Shown here: piece after piece, positions 45,087-56,147 of the stretch
Layout: each line of letters starts with the position of its first letter
Position numbering within the stretch: position 1 is the stretch's first letter
Origin: Leguminivora glycinivorella
Lineage: Eukaryota > Arthropoda > Insecta > Lepidoptera > Tortricidae
Reading direction: 5' to 3'
Assembly (NCBI RefSeq): GCF_023078275.1
Contig: NC_062975.1
Span: forward strand, 20,569,641 to 20,633,640
Length of the DNA: 64,000 bases
Translations under genes and position numbers: made by a program
Notes under the pieces: generated by a model
The model's database searches: none
What the model was told of the DNA's origin: nothing
The model's input: the letters and a program-made list of their open reading frames with translations, nothing else

Positions 45087-45727
45087 TAAAGGTAAGGGCA
45101 CACTTGTCCCACGTACGCAACGTATGCAATGCAACGTAGGAGGGATTGTGTGCACACTTGTCCCACGTATACGACGTGTATGAACATCAGACGTTGTTGT
45201 AAGTTCTCCAGGTGCACTCCAGTAAAATGTTTTTCGGTTCAGAGAGTGAATTTCAAGACGATTTAGCTTTGTTATTTTCAAATGAAAATCTCCGCGCCAC
45301 AAAGAAAAAAGAAAGAAAGAAGAGAAGATAAAGAAGGGAAGGGAAGGGGGGAGAAGGGTTTATGGTATAAATAAAGAGGGAGAAAATGTTGGTGAATACC
45401 ACATATTATTGCAGGAACTGGAATGTGATGACGACCGATTCTTTATATACTTTCGAATGTCTAAAGAACAATTTGAGGAGACCGCTGTAATCTGACGCGC
45501 CAGAACGTAAGATCTCCAGAAACACACTAATCGTACGCGTGGGAAAGCGTGTGATATCCCCTCCACGTTCCCACACCGATCTAACGCGACAGGTCGAACG
45601 TTGCATGGGACGCGTGGGATAGCATTGCGTATGACAAATATGTTTCTAAGCATACAAATATCAGGGTCCAGATTTCATAATGCATTGCATACGTTGCGTA
45701 CGTGGGACAAGTGTGTCCTTACCTTTA
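45087..45727 (+). mobile_element. PIF/Harbinger-like element with transposase remnant
   Basis: TIRs of about 45 bp start AAAGGTAAGGGCACACTTGT and are inverted at the right (ACAAGTGTGTCCTTACCTTT). Inside lies an N-terminal Harbinger transposase fragment; the catalytic part is missing, so the element cannot move itself. Confidence 0.8.
45350..45496 (+). pseudogene. Harbinger transposase N-terminal fragment
   Basis: Reads RRVYGINKEG, GEYHILLQELECDDDRFF, then IYFRMSKEQFEETAVI and a stop. GEYH...FFxYFRMS is a hallmark of PIF/Harbinger (HARBI1-type) proteins. The DDE domain is absent. Confidence 0.8.
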
Positions 45728-45872
45728 TTGTACATAAAGGAAACAAAAGAGACACAGTTACAGAGTTAGTAATATACATTGCTAAGTGGGTGGGTTATTG
45801 TTAGAAATTGTTGAATGTTGTCTTGAAGAGGCATTATTTTTGGATTGGATTATGATAAGATGAGGTTATACT

Positions 45873-46210
45873 CATCATCCGTCATCACCCTCCTTGCGTT
45901 ATCCCGGCTTTTGCCACGACTCATGGGAGCCTGGGGTCTGCTTTAACAACTAATCCCAAGATTTGGCGTAGGCACTAGTTTTTACGAAAGCGATTCGACT
46001 GCCATATCACCTTCCAACCCGAAGGGTAAACTATAAACCATATTGGAATTAGTCCGGTTTCCTCACGATGTTTTTCTTCACCGAAGAGCGACAGGCAAAT
46101 ATCAAATGACATTTCGCACATAACTTCCGAAAAACTCATTGGTGCGAGCCGGGGCTCGAACCTGCGACCCCCGGAACTAAAGTCGCACGTACTTACCGAT
46201 AGGCTACCAG
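45873..46210 (-). repeat. tRNA-derived SINE2, minus copy
   Basis: On the minus strand: tRNA-like head with GGTTCGAGCCCCGGCTCGCA, body CCAATGAGTTTTTCGGAA and GGAAACCGGACTAATTCC, 3' end GCCACGACTCATGG inverted. Confidence 0.8.
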
Positions 46211-46312
46211 ACCCTTTAGCACAACTTGCCATGTCGCGCGCGAGTCCATACATCAAGCGCGACTTCAAGTATGGACTCGCGCGCGACAAGACAAGTTGTG
46301 CTAGAGGGGCAG
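46211..46312. mobile_element. MITE (TTAGCACAACTTG)
   Basis: Inverted arms TTAGCACAACTTG / CAAGTTGTGCTA and GTCGCGCGCGAGTCCATAC / GTATGGACTCGCGCGCGAC around a short loop, adjoining the SINE2 head. Confidence 0.75.
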
Positions 46313-46689
46313 GGCTATAAGAAAGTAATAACACTTTATTTATTCAAAAGGCATCGGTACATGTAAAACTAAGATGACTATAAGATGACTTACACTATGT
46401 AGCAATAAAATATTATCAATCTACTACACCTTATAAAAACATAGTCCCCCGCAGAGTGTGTCTAATATCAAACAGTCATTGTCAAACTCAACAAGGCTAC
46501 CAGTTCATTACTCGATAGATAAACGTTATGAAAAGTTGATATTCATTGTATGGAGACAGTAAACAGCGCTCCCAAACGGTTACTTTCATTGTGAGAGGAG
46601 AGCACCCGGACATACAAAAGCAAACTGCACGAGTTAAACCATAGACCTGCTATCGCTTCGGTCAATAAAACCAAAGAGGATCGAGTTTT
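46313..46689. other. Unassigned
   Basis: No supported feature. Confidence 0.3.
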
Positions 46690-46895
46690 ATAGTGTTACT
46701 GTCAACGTAAAATATGTAATGACAACGCATGGACTGCCATCTCTCGACACAGGCTAAAAACTTTTGAACCTCAGTTTTGACAATTTGGCCCATATTCTTA
46801 GCTTGATATGTGTTAAAATGTCAAATATTAATATTAGCGCCATCTAGCCGAGCGTTCCCCAAAGGTGTAACGCCGTCTAGGCCACCGTACGTACC
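46690..46895 (-). repeat. Repeat J, copy 2 (inverted)
   Basis: Inverted match to 42797-43015 (GACTGCCATCTCTCGACAC, GCGCCATCTAGCCGAGCG). Confidence 0.7.
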
Positions 46896-46912
46896 TTTTT
46901 CTCTAGGGCTTT

Positions 46913-47115
46913 GAGGTACGTTTTTTTCTTAGACTTTATCCGTCTATACGGAGTTACATATGTCTTTGGCCTATACAAATAACTCGCATTTACTGATGTA
47001 TGGAGTTATAACTCTTCCATTACTTCTACGCCACCTCTTTTCCTTATGGTTCTGAAGTAGGCATGTCTTTTTCTTAGACTTTATCTGTCTATACGGAGTT
47101 ACATATGTCTTTGAT
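46913..47115 (+). repeat. Direct repeat pair
   Basis: TTTTTCTTAGACTTTATC.GTCTATACGGAGTTACATAT occurs at 46923 and 47066, with the 10225-element end between. Confidence 0.7.
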
Positions 47116-47689
47116 GAAACCGAAAGAAATATCTATAATATCAAGTTCTTGACGTGTATATAAATTTGTCTCTGGATCTAATGGGTCCAACAATGCGACT
47201 GAGAAATCAGATCGAAGGATTATCCGACAACTGTCTGTATAAGATTTTTGCAAATATTTTGTTGCTAAAGGTAAAAACACGTGTAAGCCGGGAAAAGGAT
47301 AAGTACTTTTATAAATTTACCCTTATGGAAAAAACTTGCTTTATTCTCAACTACCGATACTATACCAATATTATTACTGAGTAGGTATGCTTGTCTGTGT
47401 GCTCTTTACGCTTAATCCTTAGCCAGGCCTGATTTTTTAATTTTGAGTTATATTTTCGGTAGATAATATTGTCTGAAAAAAACATTGTTTTTCATTATTT
47501 CTTTATTTAGGTACATTTATTTTATATTGAGACAACATTCAGAAAAAAAAAGGTTAAAAAATAAAGACTCATTTTCTTTTGAATGATTTATCTACAGTTA
47601 TAAGCTAACTTTTAAATTTCAAGTAAAAGTCGTGGCAGTCGAGAAGAATATAATGTTGCAAAAATACACACCGTTACAATTTTTCTCAT
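47116..47689. other. Unassigned, just 3' of the EcKinase remnant
   Basis: A 63-residue minus frame (47089-47280) has no domain I recognise. The rest is AT-rich. Confidence 0.35.
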
Positions 47690-49470
47690 AAAACACCATA
47701 ATTGGAAATCGTCTACAAGACCTCTAATTATTTCATCCATATTTTCATCTGGCGTAACAGAAATTGTTCCAAAATCATCTTTAGCAAGATCAGGAACATC
47801 ATCGTCTATATGACGCCGTGTCTTGCGTGGGCGACGGTCGCGCGACGAGATAGCAAAAGTCCAAATATGAGGATATCAGATAGCTCTAGTCTCTTCTTGT
47901 ACTCTGTTTCAAATTCACACCGAGGGAACACTGACTCAACGTCCATGTTGAAATATTTAAGAAACGTTCCCAAAATTATGTGATATAGATCTTTTAGATC
48001 GTCAAGATGTTTACTCCTGAACTCCGTGCAATGGAAGATGCAGTAGATAAAGTCAATGACAGGGCACCTGTAGTGTAGCAGTTGAAAGTCCACTACTTTG
48101 ACTTTAGTTATGATATCGCTATCCTGCAGTATTATTATGTATAGGTATTGTATTTACCGCTATAAAATGCTTTATAAAAATGCAAACAGAAAATTTCTTA
48201 TAAATCGAGTCCATGTTCATTTGTAATGCTAATTTAACAATAACTGCGTAATTATTAAAATATCATGACAAATAAATTCCAATAACTAACACTTACTTTT
48301 TTATCGAGGATATTTGTCTCCATGTAGTCTCCATGGCATAAGCAGCATCTACTCTCGGCGCTATCGATGAAATTCTTTTTCAAAGTCTCCAAAGCGCGAG
48401 ATTTTAATGTGTATAGTTTATCTATCTGTTCCGAATTTCAAACATTTATCTGTATATGAGATCATATTGTCAATGAACATTTAGTAATCATCGTTAAATT
48501 TTTCTATGGTTTTTAATGACACAATTTTCCTAAAAAAGTAGTCAGGTTTATGTTTTTCTAAGACCCAAGACAATCCGTGGAATCTTGCCAGCTGCTGGAC
48601 AAAAAGTTGGGCAAACTTAAGAGGTACAACATCTACCCGATCAACGATTGTGAAACCCTGTTTAGAAAGATATCCTGGATTACGAGTATAGTGTTCGGAT
48701 TTGTGCCGTCGTAACTTTTAACTATATTGTATAGCCTGACAAGATTTTATTTGACGCTGAAAGAGTGTCGCTACAAACCGCTTTCATATGGAAATAATGT
48801 GCGGACGTCATATATAATGGGGACAGCGTGTACTGGTTTCGCGTTAATATTTGTAGAAAATGAAAACAGGGTTTTAGAAAATCAAAGTTTAATAAGCAAG
48901 GTTTAAATACTCGCTACTTGTTTCCGCACAGCCTAAAATCCATGAATATTGTGCCTTTATCGAATTCGTCGATGTATATTTTCTTTTTGCGTGGGACCTT
49001 GTTTTATACTGAACTAAACAACCGATTTCGGAACATTGTTATCGAAATACTGTGAAATCCTTCATCCTTTTCTGTTGTTAGTAATTTATCACCTTAAGTA
49101 TAATTATTTTCACTTTTTTAAATATTATTTTGGGCAAATTTGCGATGAAACCGTTAGAAAATTGAAAATATTTACTTCTCGTTTACATCACTGACATTCA
49201 ATGACTTTTGACGACGGGTGTCAAATATTAATCCTTGCCAGTAAAAGAAATTAGTTCAGCTGAAAATCTGCAACGTGGCGAGGGTCAAATAAAAACTTGT
49301 CAGGCTATATCTATCTTCAACTGGAATGTTGGCTTTGTCCTGTATATCATCTTAAATCTTTGAGAGATGTCCGTAGAAAAAGTTCTCTAATCTATAACAC
49401 TCTGCTATATCTTGAATAGAGAGTTGGATGTTATCCACTATATTTTTAATAAAAATGTTCGACACGATCG
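47690..49470 (-). pseudogene. EcKinase / CHK kinase-like pseudogene
   Basis: Remnant of an insect ecdysteroid-kinase-like (DUF1679/CHK) gene, a family of predicted small-molecule kinases expanded in insects. In order on the minus strand: ECYRLENFFYGHLSKI then a stop, DDIQDKANIPVED, KSYDGTNPNTILVIQD, GFTIVDRVDVVPLKFAQL, LARFHGLSWVLEKHKP, the kinase motif LCHGDYMETNIL, then after an intron (48124-48296, GTAAGT...GCAG) KVVDFQLLHYRCPVIDF and, at the end, IIRGLVDDFQLW. Lesions: in-frame stops near 49355 and 48488, frameshifts near 48665, 48436 and in 47820-47870, and a 576-bp element inserted at 48732-49307. N-terminal exons were not found. Confidence 0.85.
48732..49307. mobile_element. 576-bp TIR element inserted in the EcKinase pseudogene
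   Basis: About 26-bp terminal inverted repeats, TAGCCTGACAAG(A/T)TTTTAT, flanked by TA on both sides (48730-48731 and 49308-49309). Kinase homology stops at one edge and resumes at the other, which sets the boundaries. No transposase frame is visible, so it is a non-autonomous TA-targeting DNA element. Confidence 0.75.
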
Positions 49471-49475
49471 AATAT

Positions 49476-51479
49476 TTAGGTAAATAAATCTAGGATTACA
49501 ATTATTAACTCGGTACGGTGACGGATTGCCCGGATTCGGGGTACTGGAGTCGGACTTTTTAATAAAGTAATGAAATTGGATTTTTCCTTTTTTGCTGAAT
49601 AACCCATCTTACTGTAGTTTTCCTTATATTTAATTATTTTAACGATATATCCTCTATAACTATTCATTAAAATCTGTTGTTATTCTTTTAAGCGTAATGT
49701 GACCGACGTATTATCTATGCGAGGAAGCGCTGCCCCCTTCGTTCACATCGGGGGCTGCCAGTAGACTTGCTGCATCTCACACCCGATGCAGCTGACTGGC
49801 TAAGCTCCCTGAATATTGACATTTGAAATATAGATATAATTGCATATTTTTAAATTGATGCCATACGACTAAATAAATCTATGGATCATGTCACTTACGA
49901 CGATGCTCAGGCATGTCAAATATAATACGTAGTTATGCATTACACTGAGAACGCCTCTTCGTAAATTCAATTCTAAATCAATATTGAAGTCTGAAGTCTC
50001 TTTAAAAGTTTCAATAAGTACAATCTTCACTATCAAATCTATCATCCAACATTTCGTGTGAGGACCGGCTCGTACGAAATAACACCAGGAAGAAGACGAA
50101 AGTCTATAAACTTTGCCACATATAAGACGGAAAAAATAACATAGGACGCCCAACCCATCATGGAACAATAGTTTCGTGTGCGGAGTAGAAACCTACGCAT
50201 CAGAGTACAACATATTGACACTTTAATAAGTATGTAGGACTTCGGAAAAATCAATTTGCCATAAGAACAATGCCCCAGGTGTGTCCAGGAGAGGAGACAA
50301 TATTTTAGTCTGACCGCTGAAGGCCATCCTTGTGTAATGTATAAGGCAATAGGAGCAAGGTTCTTCCGGTTTTCACCAGATAAATAAGTAAAGGAATCAT
50401 TTGATGCTGTCATGGTGTCATAATGTTGTTTATCTGCATTATCGGTAGTCATTATTTAGTTTTTCTCAGAAAAGCGTAATTTTTTCATGATTGCCATAAA
50501 TATAGGTACCTCTACCTATGTTTCAGGACGATGACTAATGATAATTTGACAATGAAGTACCTATTACATAGGTGTATCATTAATTAAAGGGACCCAGTCC
50601 CAAGTCCAACAATTGAGAGGTGTGCGGAGCCAAAGCCTACACGTAGATGCTCCTTTAACATTTTACCTATTTGCTGTCAGAACAAAGTCCCAGGTGGATA
50701 ATATTTTAGCCTACCAGCAAAAGCCGCTAAAGGCATTGGTCGTGTTTGTATCCGAATTTTAGAGGGTACGTTAGTTTAAATCATTAGAAATATAGTATTG
50801 AGTAAAATTATCAAATATTATTAGGCAATAACTATTACCCGCAAAACGCGACTTACTCGCAGAAATAATATTATTAATTGTAATTTCAGTTCAACTTGTA
50901 TATTGACGTGTAAAAGTGCCCCTGTGGCCTATTTGCTGAATAAATTATTTGTAATTTGTAAGCTCTAAAAGTAAAATACTTAAGTAAATAAGAATAAAAA
51001 AGAAATAGATTGAAGGTTATTTTATTAAATTTCCTAATGGTTTTTATTTGCGACTAGTAAAAGTACAGAAACTATCGTAATGACTTCATTTTTTCTTTCA
51101 TTAATAGAAATTCAAGTCGAAATATAAGTAGTCGTTTTTAATAAACCGAACACGGTTTTATAGGTACAGTTACATCGTCAATAAATAAAATATTTCAATG
51201 ATTCAATAATCTATAACTTAACTTGCTTGCTCGTATGCTCCAATAGCTTATTTGCTGTACGTCAGAGTTTTGATTTTCCACTAGCTCGTAGAAACAGGAG
51301 CAACCCAGAAGGTTCATAACGTATGCGCCGCTCGTCCCGCCTGTTACGCCCGGCTTGACCGTAAATAATTCCCGCATATTCCCGCTTATTGATTTAAATT
51401 CAGGTCTGGGATGCTGTGTAAGTGCGCATCCATTTTTAATCCTCTAGACCTGATAAGAATAACGCAAGAAGATCAAATA
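49476..51479. other. Unassigned, with unexplained minus-strand frames
   Basis: Minus frames 50042-50452 (136 aa) and 49869-50168 (99 aa, overlapping) have no recognised domain. 50445-50600 matches the Mutator-like element (TTTAGTTTTTCTCAGAAAAG, GATGACTAATGATAATTTG). GCCCCAGGTGTGTCCAGG near 50270 has a diverged echo near 50680. Confidence 0.4.
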
Positions 51480-51616
51480 AGGTGCATTAGGGTAATTCCG
51501 TATGACAAAAATGCTCTGGTAATTCCGAAAGGGGAATCTTGATATGATGGAAATAATGGTGACTTTTGTGCGACTTTCGAAATTAGACGACTTTCGGAAT
51601 TACCCTAGTGCACCTT
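51480..51616. mobile_element. GGTGCATTAGGGTAATT MITE, copy 2
   Basis: AGGTGCATTAGGGTAATTCC and inverted GGAATTACCCTAGTGCACCT. Confidence 0.75.
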
Positions 51617-51924
51617 ACTGAGTTTTCAGCTGTAGCATAATTATTAGAATTACATTGAGTCGTTTGCCGCGTGAAAACAATGTCGGTTGCCTGGCAACCT
51701 CGTCCTTCCCAAATGGGAACCTAATGTTAGGTCACCTAATCGCATTCAATGCAAAATGCTTCTCATGCCTGAAGAAGTGTCTCCAATACCTACAGCGATG
51801 CAATAAAATGTTCAACCGCGATTTTTTCAGATGATTTGCAACTTTTTTCAGGTGATTTGCAGTAAGTATATTGTTGTTACTGCACATTGTCTAACGGAAT
51901 GTCGGCTATGAGTTGCACATATCG

Positions 51925-52226
51925 GTTGTCGGTAGTGACCCTGCCTGCTGCGCCCCGGTCCCGGGTTCGAATCCCGGTAAGGGCATTTATTTGTGTTATG
52001 AGCACAGATATTTGTTTCTGAGTCATGGATGTTTTCTATGTATATAAGTATGTACTTATTTATTTAAGTATGTATATGAGTCACGGATGTTTTCTCTGTA
52101 TATAAGTATTTATATATTAAATATATCGTTGTCTGAGTACCCACAACACAAGCCTTCTTGAGCTTACCGTGGGCCTCAGTCAAATAGTCAGAATGTCGTA
52201 TAATATTTATTTATTTATTTATATTT
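51925..52226 (+). repeat. tRNA-derived SINE1, plus copy
   Basis: GGTAGTGACCCTGCCTGCTG, GGTTCGAATCCCGGTAAGGG, an internal duplication of the GAGTCA(T/C)GGATGTTTTCT segment, and a (TTTA)n end. Confidence 0.85.
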
Positions 52227-52470
52227 CGCAGATCTCGGAAACAGCACTAACGACCAATAAGGGGGTTTCAAAGGCGAAACATTCAAAACGTTGAAGTTAC
52301 AAATATATCCCAGGTTTCCAGAAAATATAAACAACTGATTGACTATTCCAAGAATTCTGAAAACAGACTGATAAAATATACCACAGAGTCGTTATGTTTG
52401 TATTAAATTCCTCTACGCGTCACTTCGGTTTGGGGAGAAAAGAACCTTCTGTACAGTTTCGAGAGTAATA

Positions 52471-52901
52471 TTTTTTCCCCTCACTAGCTCGGAAACACGT
52501 GTTTTGTCCTTTAATACCAGCGGGTAAAAACGCATTTTATCCACTAGTGGATAAAGTAATTTGACCTTGAATATAGTAATTTTTTCTGCTTTAAAATTGA
52601 TAAAAGTGAGTGAATCTAGTGATGACGATGTTTTTCCACCTGTGGAACTACTGAAAGCAGTGATAAATGCGTTTTTTGCGTTGTACTTTCCTCGCTATAG
52701 TGAGGGGAAAAGTTTTGTGTTACACTCGGGTGCAAATATATTTTACTTCTCGTGTGTTAAAAAACTCGCAAGTTCAGGATTCTATTCTCGAACCACTCGC
52801 TTCGCTCGTGGTTCAACTATAGAATCCTTACACTTGCTCGTTTTTCAATTCCACACTCGGCGTTAAAATACAACTTTGCACCCTTGTATAACAAATAACT
52901 A
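52471..52901 (+). repeat. CCCTCACTAGCTCGG repeat, copy 4
   Basis: Full-length copy. The 101-aa frame inside is a chance reading of the repeat. Confidence 0.75.
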
Positions 52902-53204
52902 GTTTTACCTAGAAAGACTACTTACGAGGAAAACTTCATGCCTCGGGCGATAACTTGTTGCATTTTCTTCACTACGAAACAGCTTGAACGTCTGGGACTT
53001 TGTACACTGCCGGAATGTGAGATATGTATATAAAACTTATAAGTAATAGTTTTTATTATATAACATTTTTTTTTAAATTGTAAATCTGCTTACTCTTGGT
53101 CACAGACTAGCCAAAGGCAAAGACGTGGCCTACGATGGAGTAAGCTCGCCCAGAAGATGCCTGTTCACCCTTGATTTGAAGGTTGCCGGGTTATATGAGC
53201 TCAT

Positions 53205-53420
53205 TCAACATTCTTACACAGATTGACTGAGTCCCACGGTAAGCTCAAGAGGGCTTGTGTTGTGGGTACTCAGAGAACGATATATATAATATACAAATAC
53301 ATGACTCAGGAACAAACATATGCGTTCATCACACAAATAAATGCCCTTACCGGGATTCGAACCCGGGACCGCGGCGTAGCAGGTAGGGTCACTAGGCGCT
53401 AGGCCAGACCGGTCGTCAAA
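53205..53420 (-). repeat. tRNA-derived SINE1, minus copy
   Basis: Head on the minus strand ACGACCGGTCTGGCCTAGCG ... GGTTCGAATCCCGG, body and tail toward 53205. Confidence 0.85.
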
Positions 53421-53692
53421 GAAGAAGAATAAGTGCACGCTCATATTGGGCGTTCAGCGGGGCGGCGTGTATGTCAAACAGTTGAAGCTCATACATGTGT
53501 CCTGAGTCGACGCTGCATAGGGTGTACGCACTCGTCCACTCAGGCCCTGGTTCGACCTTTAAATACATTTTACAGTCTGTACCTATCTTTAATTTTTTTT
53601 TTTTATTAAAAATTCACACAAAAGTTAACAATATTTCACCAAAGCACTTATGTGGTTAAAACCGAAATAAATTACACATATGAAAAAAAAAA

Positions 53693-54236
53693 CCGGCCAA
53701 GAGCGTGTCGGGCCACGCTCAGTGTAGGGTTCCGTAGTTTTCTGTATTTTTCTCAAAATCTACTGAACCTATCAAGTTCAAAACAATTTTCCTAGAAAGT
53801 CTTTATAAAGTTCTACTTTTGTGATTTTTTTCATATTTTTTAAACATATATGGTTCAAAAGTTAGAGGGGGGGGGACGCACTTTTTTTTCCTTTAGAAGC
53901 GATTATTTCCGAAAATATTAATATTATCAAAAAACGATTTTAGTAAACCCTTATTCATTTTTAAATACCTATCCAACAATATATCACACGTTGGGGTTGG
54001 AATGAAAAAAATATCAGCCCCCACTTTACATGTAGGGGGGGAGACCCTAATAATACATTCTTTTCCATTTTTTATTTTTGCACTTTGTCGGCGTGATTGA
54101 TATACATATTGGTACCAAGTTTCAGCTTTCTAGTGCTAACGGTTACTGAGATTATCCGCGGACGGACGGACGGGCGGACGGACGGACAGACAGACATGGC
54201 GAAACTATAAGGGTTCCTAGTTGACTACGGAACCCT
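53693..54236 (-). repeat. GGTTCCGTAG-CCGGCC element, copy 5 (left arm of C)
   Basis: Reverse orientation; mirror partner of 54395-54949. A short (ACGG) run with one interrupted unit (ACGGGCGG). Confidence 0.85.
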
Positions 54237-54394
54237 AAAAAGTGACCAAGGCCTCCAGTGCCTGAGGCTGGAATCGAACCAGCGTACCCTGCAATCGCGG
54301 CAGATGCCTATTTCCGCTCGGCCACCCAGGTCACAGCTGCTCACTTAGGCACTCAGGCACTCAGGTCAGGCACTGGAGGCCTTGGTTACTTTTT

Positions 54395-54949
54395 AGGGTT
54401 CCGTAGTCAACTAGGAACCCTTATAGTTTCGCCATGTCTGTCTGTCCGTCCGTCCGTCCGTCCGTCCGTCCGTCCGTCCGTCCGCGGATAATCTCGGTAA
54501 CCGTAAGCACTAGAAAGCTGAAATTTTGTACCAATATGTATATCAATCACGCTAACAAAGTGCAAGAATAAAAAATGAAAAAAAAAATGTTTTATTAGGG
54601 TACCCCCCCTACATGTAAAGTGGGGGCTGATATTTTTTTTCATTCCAACCCCAACGTGTGATATATCATTGGATAGGTATTTAAAAATAAATAAGGGTTT
54701 ACTAAGATCGTCTTTTGATAATATTAATATTTTCGGAAATAATCGCTCCTAAAGGAAAAAAAAGTGCGTCCCCCCCCTCTAACTTTTAAACCATATGTTT
54801 AAAAAATATGAAAAAAATCACAAAAGTAGAACTTTATAAAGACTTTCTAGGAAAATTGTTTTGCACTTGATAGGTTCAGTAGTTTTTGAGAAAAATACGA
54901 AAAACTACGGAACCCTACACTGAGCGTGGCCCGACACGCCCTTGGCCGG
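54395..54949 (+). repeat. GGTTCCGTAG-CCGGCC element, copy 6 (right arm of C)
   Basis: Occupies the mirror-image position of copy 5 in the opposite arm; several base differences and a longer (TCCG)n run. Confidence 0.85.
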
Positions 54950-55259
54950 TTTTTCTTTCATATGTGTAATTTATTTCGGTTTTAATTTATATATATAGTG
55001 GTGTGACTACTTTAAGATAGCACAAGTTAAAATATTTTCAATAGAATATAATATGACTTGTGTTAATTAGAAATGCACTTATGTGGTAATATAATTATGT
55101 ATATGTTAAACTTGCATACACTTAAAAGTTAAACTAAGATTATTACGTTAATCACCTTAAGAGTTTTCTGTAAAACACACCAACACTATCAGCAAATAAA
55201 TATAAGTACAATACGCGTAGGCAATGAGTTTACAGGCAATCACGAGATATAATCTAGGT

Positions 55260-55398
55260 ATAGTCAACCAATTGGAACCCTAGGCCACTGTAGAACTATG
55301 TCATAGTGACGTTCTAAATCAGAGTGTAAGATATCTCTTACTGCTTGTCATTTTGACATAGTTGTAGAGTGGCCTAGGGTTCCAATTGGTTGACTGTA
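55260..55398. mobile_element. TACAGTCAACCAATTG MITE, copy 4
   Basis: AGTCAACCAATTGGAACCCT / AGGGTTCCAATTGGTTGACT termini; core inverted relative to copy 2. Confidence 0.85.
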
Positions 55399-55742
55399 CT
55401 TCCAAAAATAAAATTGGTACTATAAAATCTGTCAGATAACAGAATACCTACTTGTTTCAATTAATAAAATGTCAGACGTCACTCTCTGTCAGGTTTCAAT
55501 TGTTAGAACCGTGGCCCAACGCCCAACCGTTAATTAAATCATATTTTGTTACGAAATATATTTCGGAGCTCACGAAATATATTATAGTGAGATGGGCGGT
55601 GGTAGAAAATAGCCAAGGGGCATCATATAAAACAATTTCATTATAATACAGACATCAACCGTCTGGCTAGTTTCTTTTTGTTCCAGGTAAGATACTACCT
55701 AAATATAATGATACAAAATACTTTATTTACTTTAACATATTT

Positions 55743-55868
55743 CTGTGGGCCTAGTGAAAAAGGGTATAACTCAAATTGACTCGGTGAAGAAGGGCACAAG
55801 TCCCATCTCGGTCTCACCTTTTTCACCGAGTCAATTTGAGTTAATACCCTTTTTCACTAGGCCCACAG
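55743..55868. mobile_element. MITE with 45-bp TIRs (CTGTGGGCCTAGTGAAAAA)
   Basis: CTGTGGGCCTAGTGAAAAAG ... CAAATTGACTCGGTGAA, inverted at the right. Confidence 0.75.
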
Positions 55869-55906
55869 ATTTACACAATTATATAAGAAACCAAGACTAA
55901 ACTTAA

Positions 55907-56055
55907 AAGCTAGCTAATGTCTAAAATAGGCCCTTGAGGCATTGCACCAAGGATATTCATGGCGACATTTCCTCTTTGTATCGCAATATTGATACGTTGA
56001 GCGAGGAAGTCGCCAGCTCTTCGGTCACCAGTTACCACACCAAACGCTTCGCGAT
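55907..56055 (-). pseudogene. LINE polymerase C-terminal fragment
   Basis: The minus strand encodes REAFGVVTGDRRAGDFLAQR, then INIAIQRGNVAMNILGAMPQ up to a stop. GD.RA..FL.QR...AIQRGNAA is a recurrent C-terminal motif of retroelement polymerases. Confidence 0.55.
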
Positions 56056-56082
56056 ACAAAATAAGTTAGGTAAATATTAAGC

Positions 56083-56147
56083 TACTAATACCTATTAGTT
56101 ACATATTTAAGCGAAATATGTAACTAATAGGTATTAGTAGCTATAAA
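56083..56147. repeat. Near-perfect hairpin (AGCTACTAATACCTATTAG)
   Basis: About 29-bp arms with a very small loop. Confidence 0.75.

Larger units (their letters stand above)
53657..55074 (+). mobile_element. Snapback tRNA-like retroposon, copy C, with mirrored insertions
   Basis: Flanked by GCACTTATGTGGT (53644-53656, 55075-55087). Inverted arms of about 600 bp: outer AAACCGAAATAAATTACACA / inverted, then a GGTTCCGTAG element in each arm, then AGTGACCAAGGCCTCCAGTG / inverted. The loop holds a minus-strand tRNA-like core (GGCCGAGCGG, stem TCTGC/GCAGG, T-arm GCTGGTTCGATTCCAGC). Tail AGTGGTGTGACTAC plus hairpin CACAAGT...ACTTGTG. The core is antisense to the tail. Confidence 0.85.

Noticed and set aside
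45003..45302. Minus-strand 99-residue frame as a gene
   Set aside because: Overlaps the Harbinger element's left TIR on the opposite strand to the transposase remnant.
50042..50452. Annotating this frame as a receptor or kinase
   Set aside because: Hydrophobic stretches alone do not identify a family; no motif could be named honestly.
52561..52866. 101-residue frame as a gene
   Set aside because: Lies wholly within the CCCTCACTAGC repeat, whose other copies break the frame.
53214..53444. Minus-strand frame as a gene
   Set aside because: It is the SINE1 copy read through its tRNA-like head and body.
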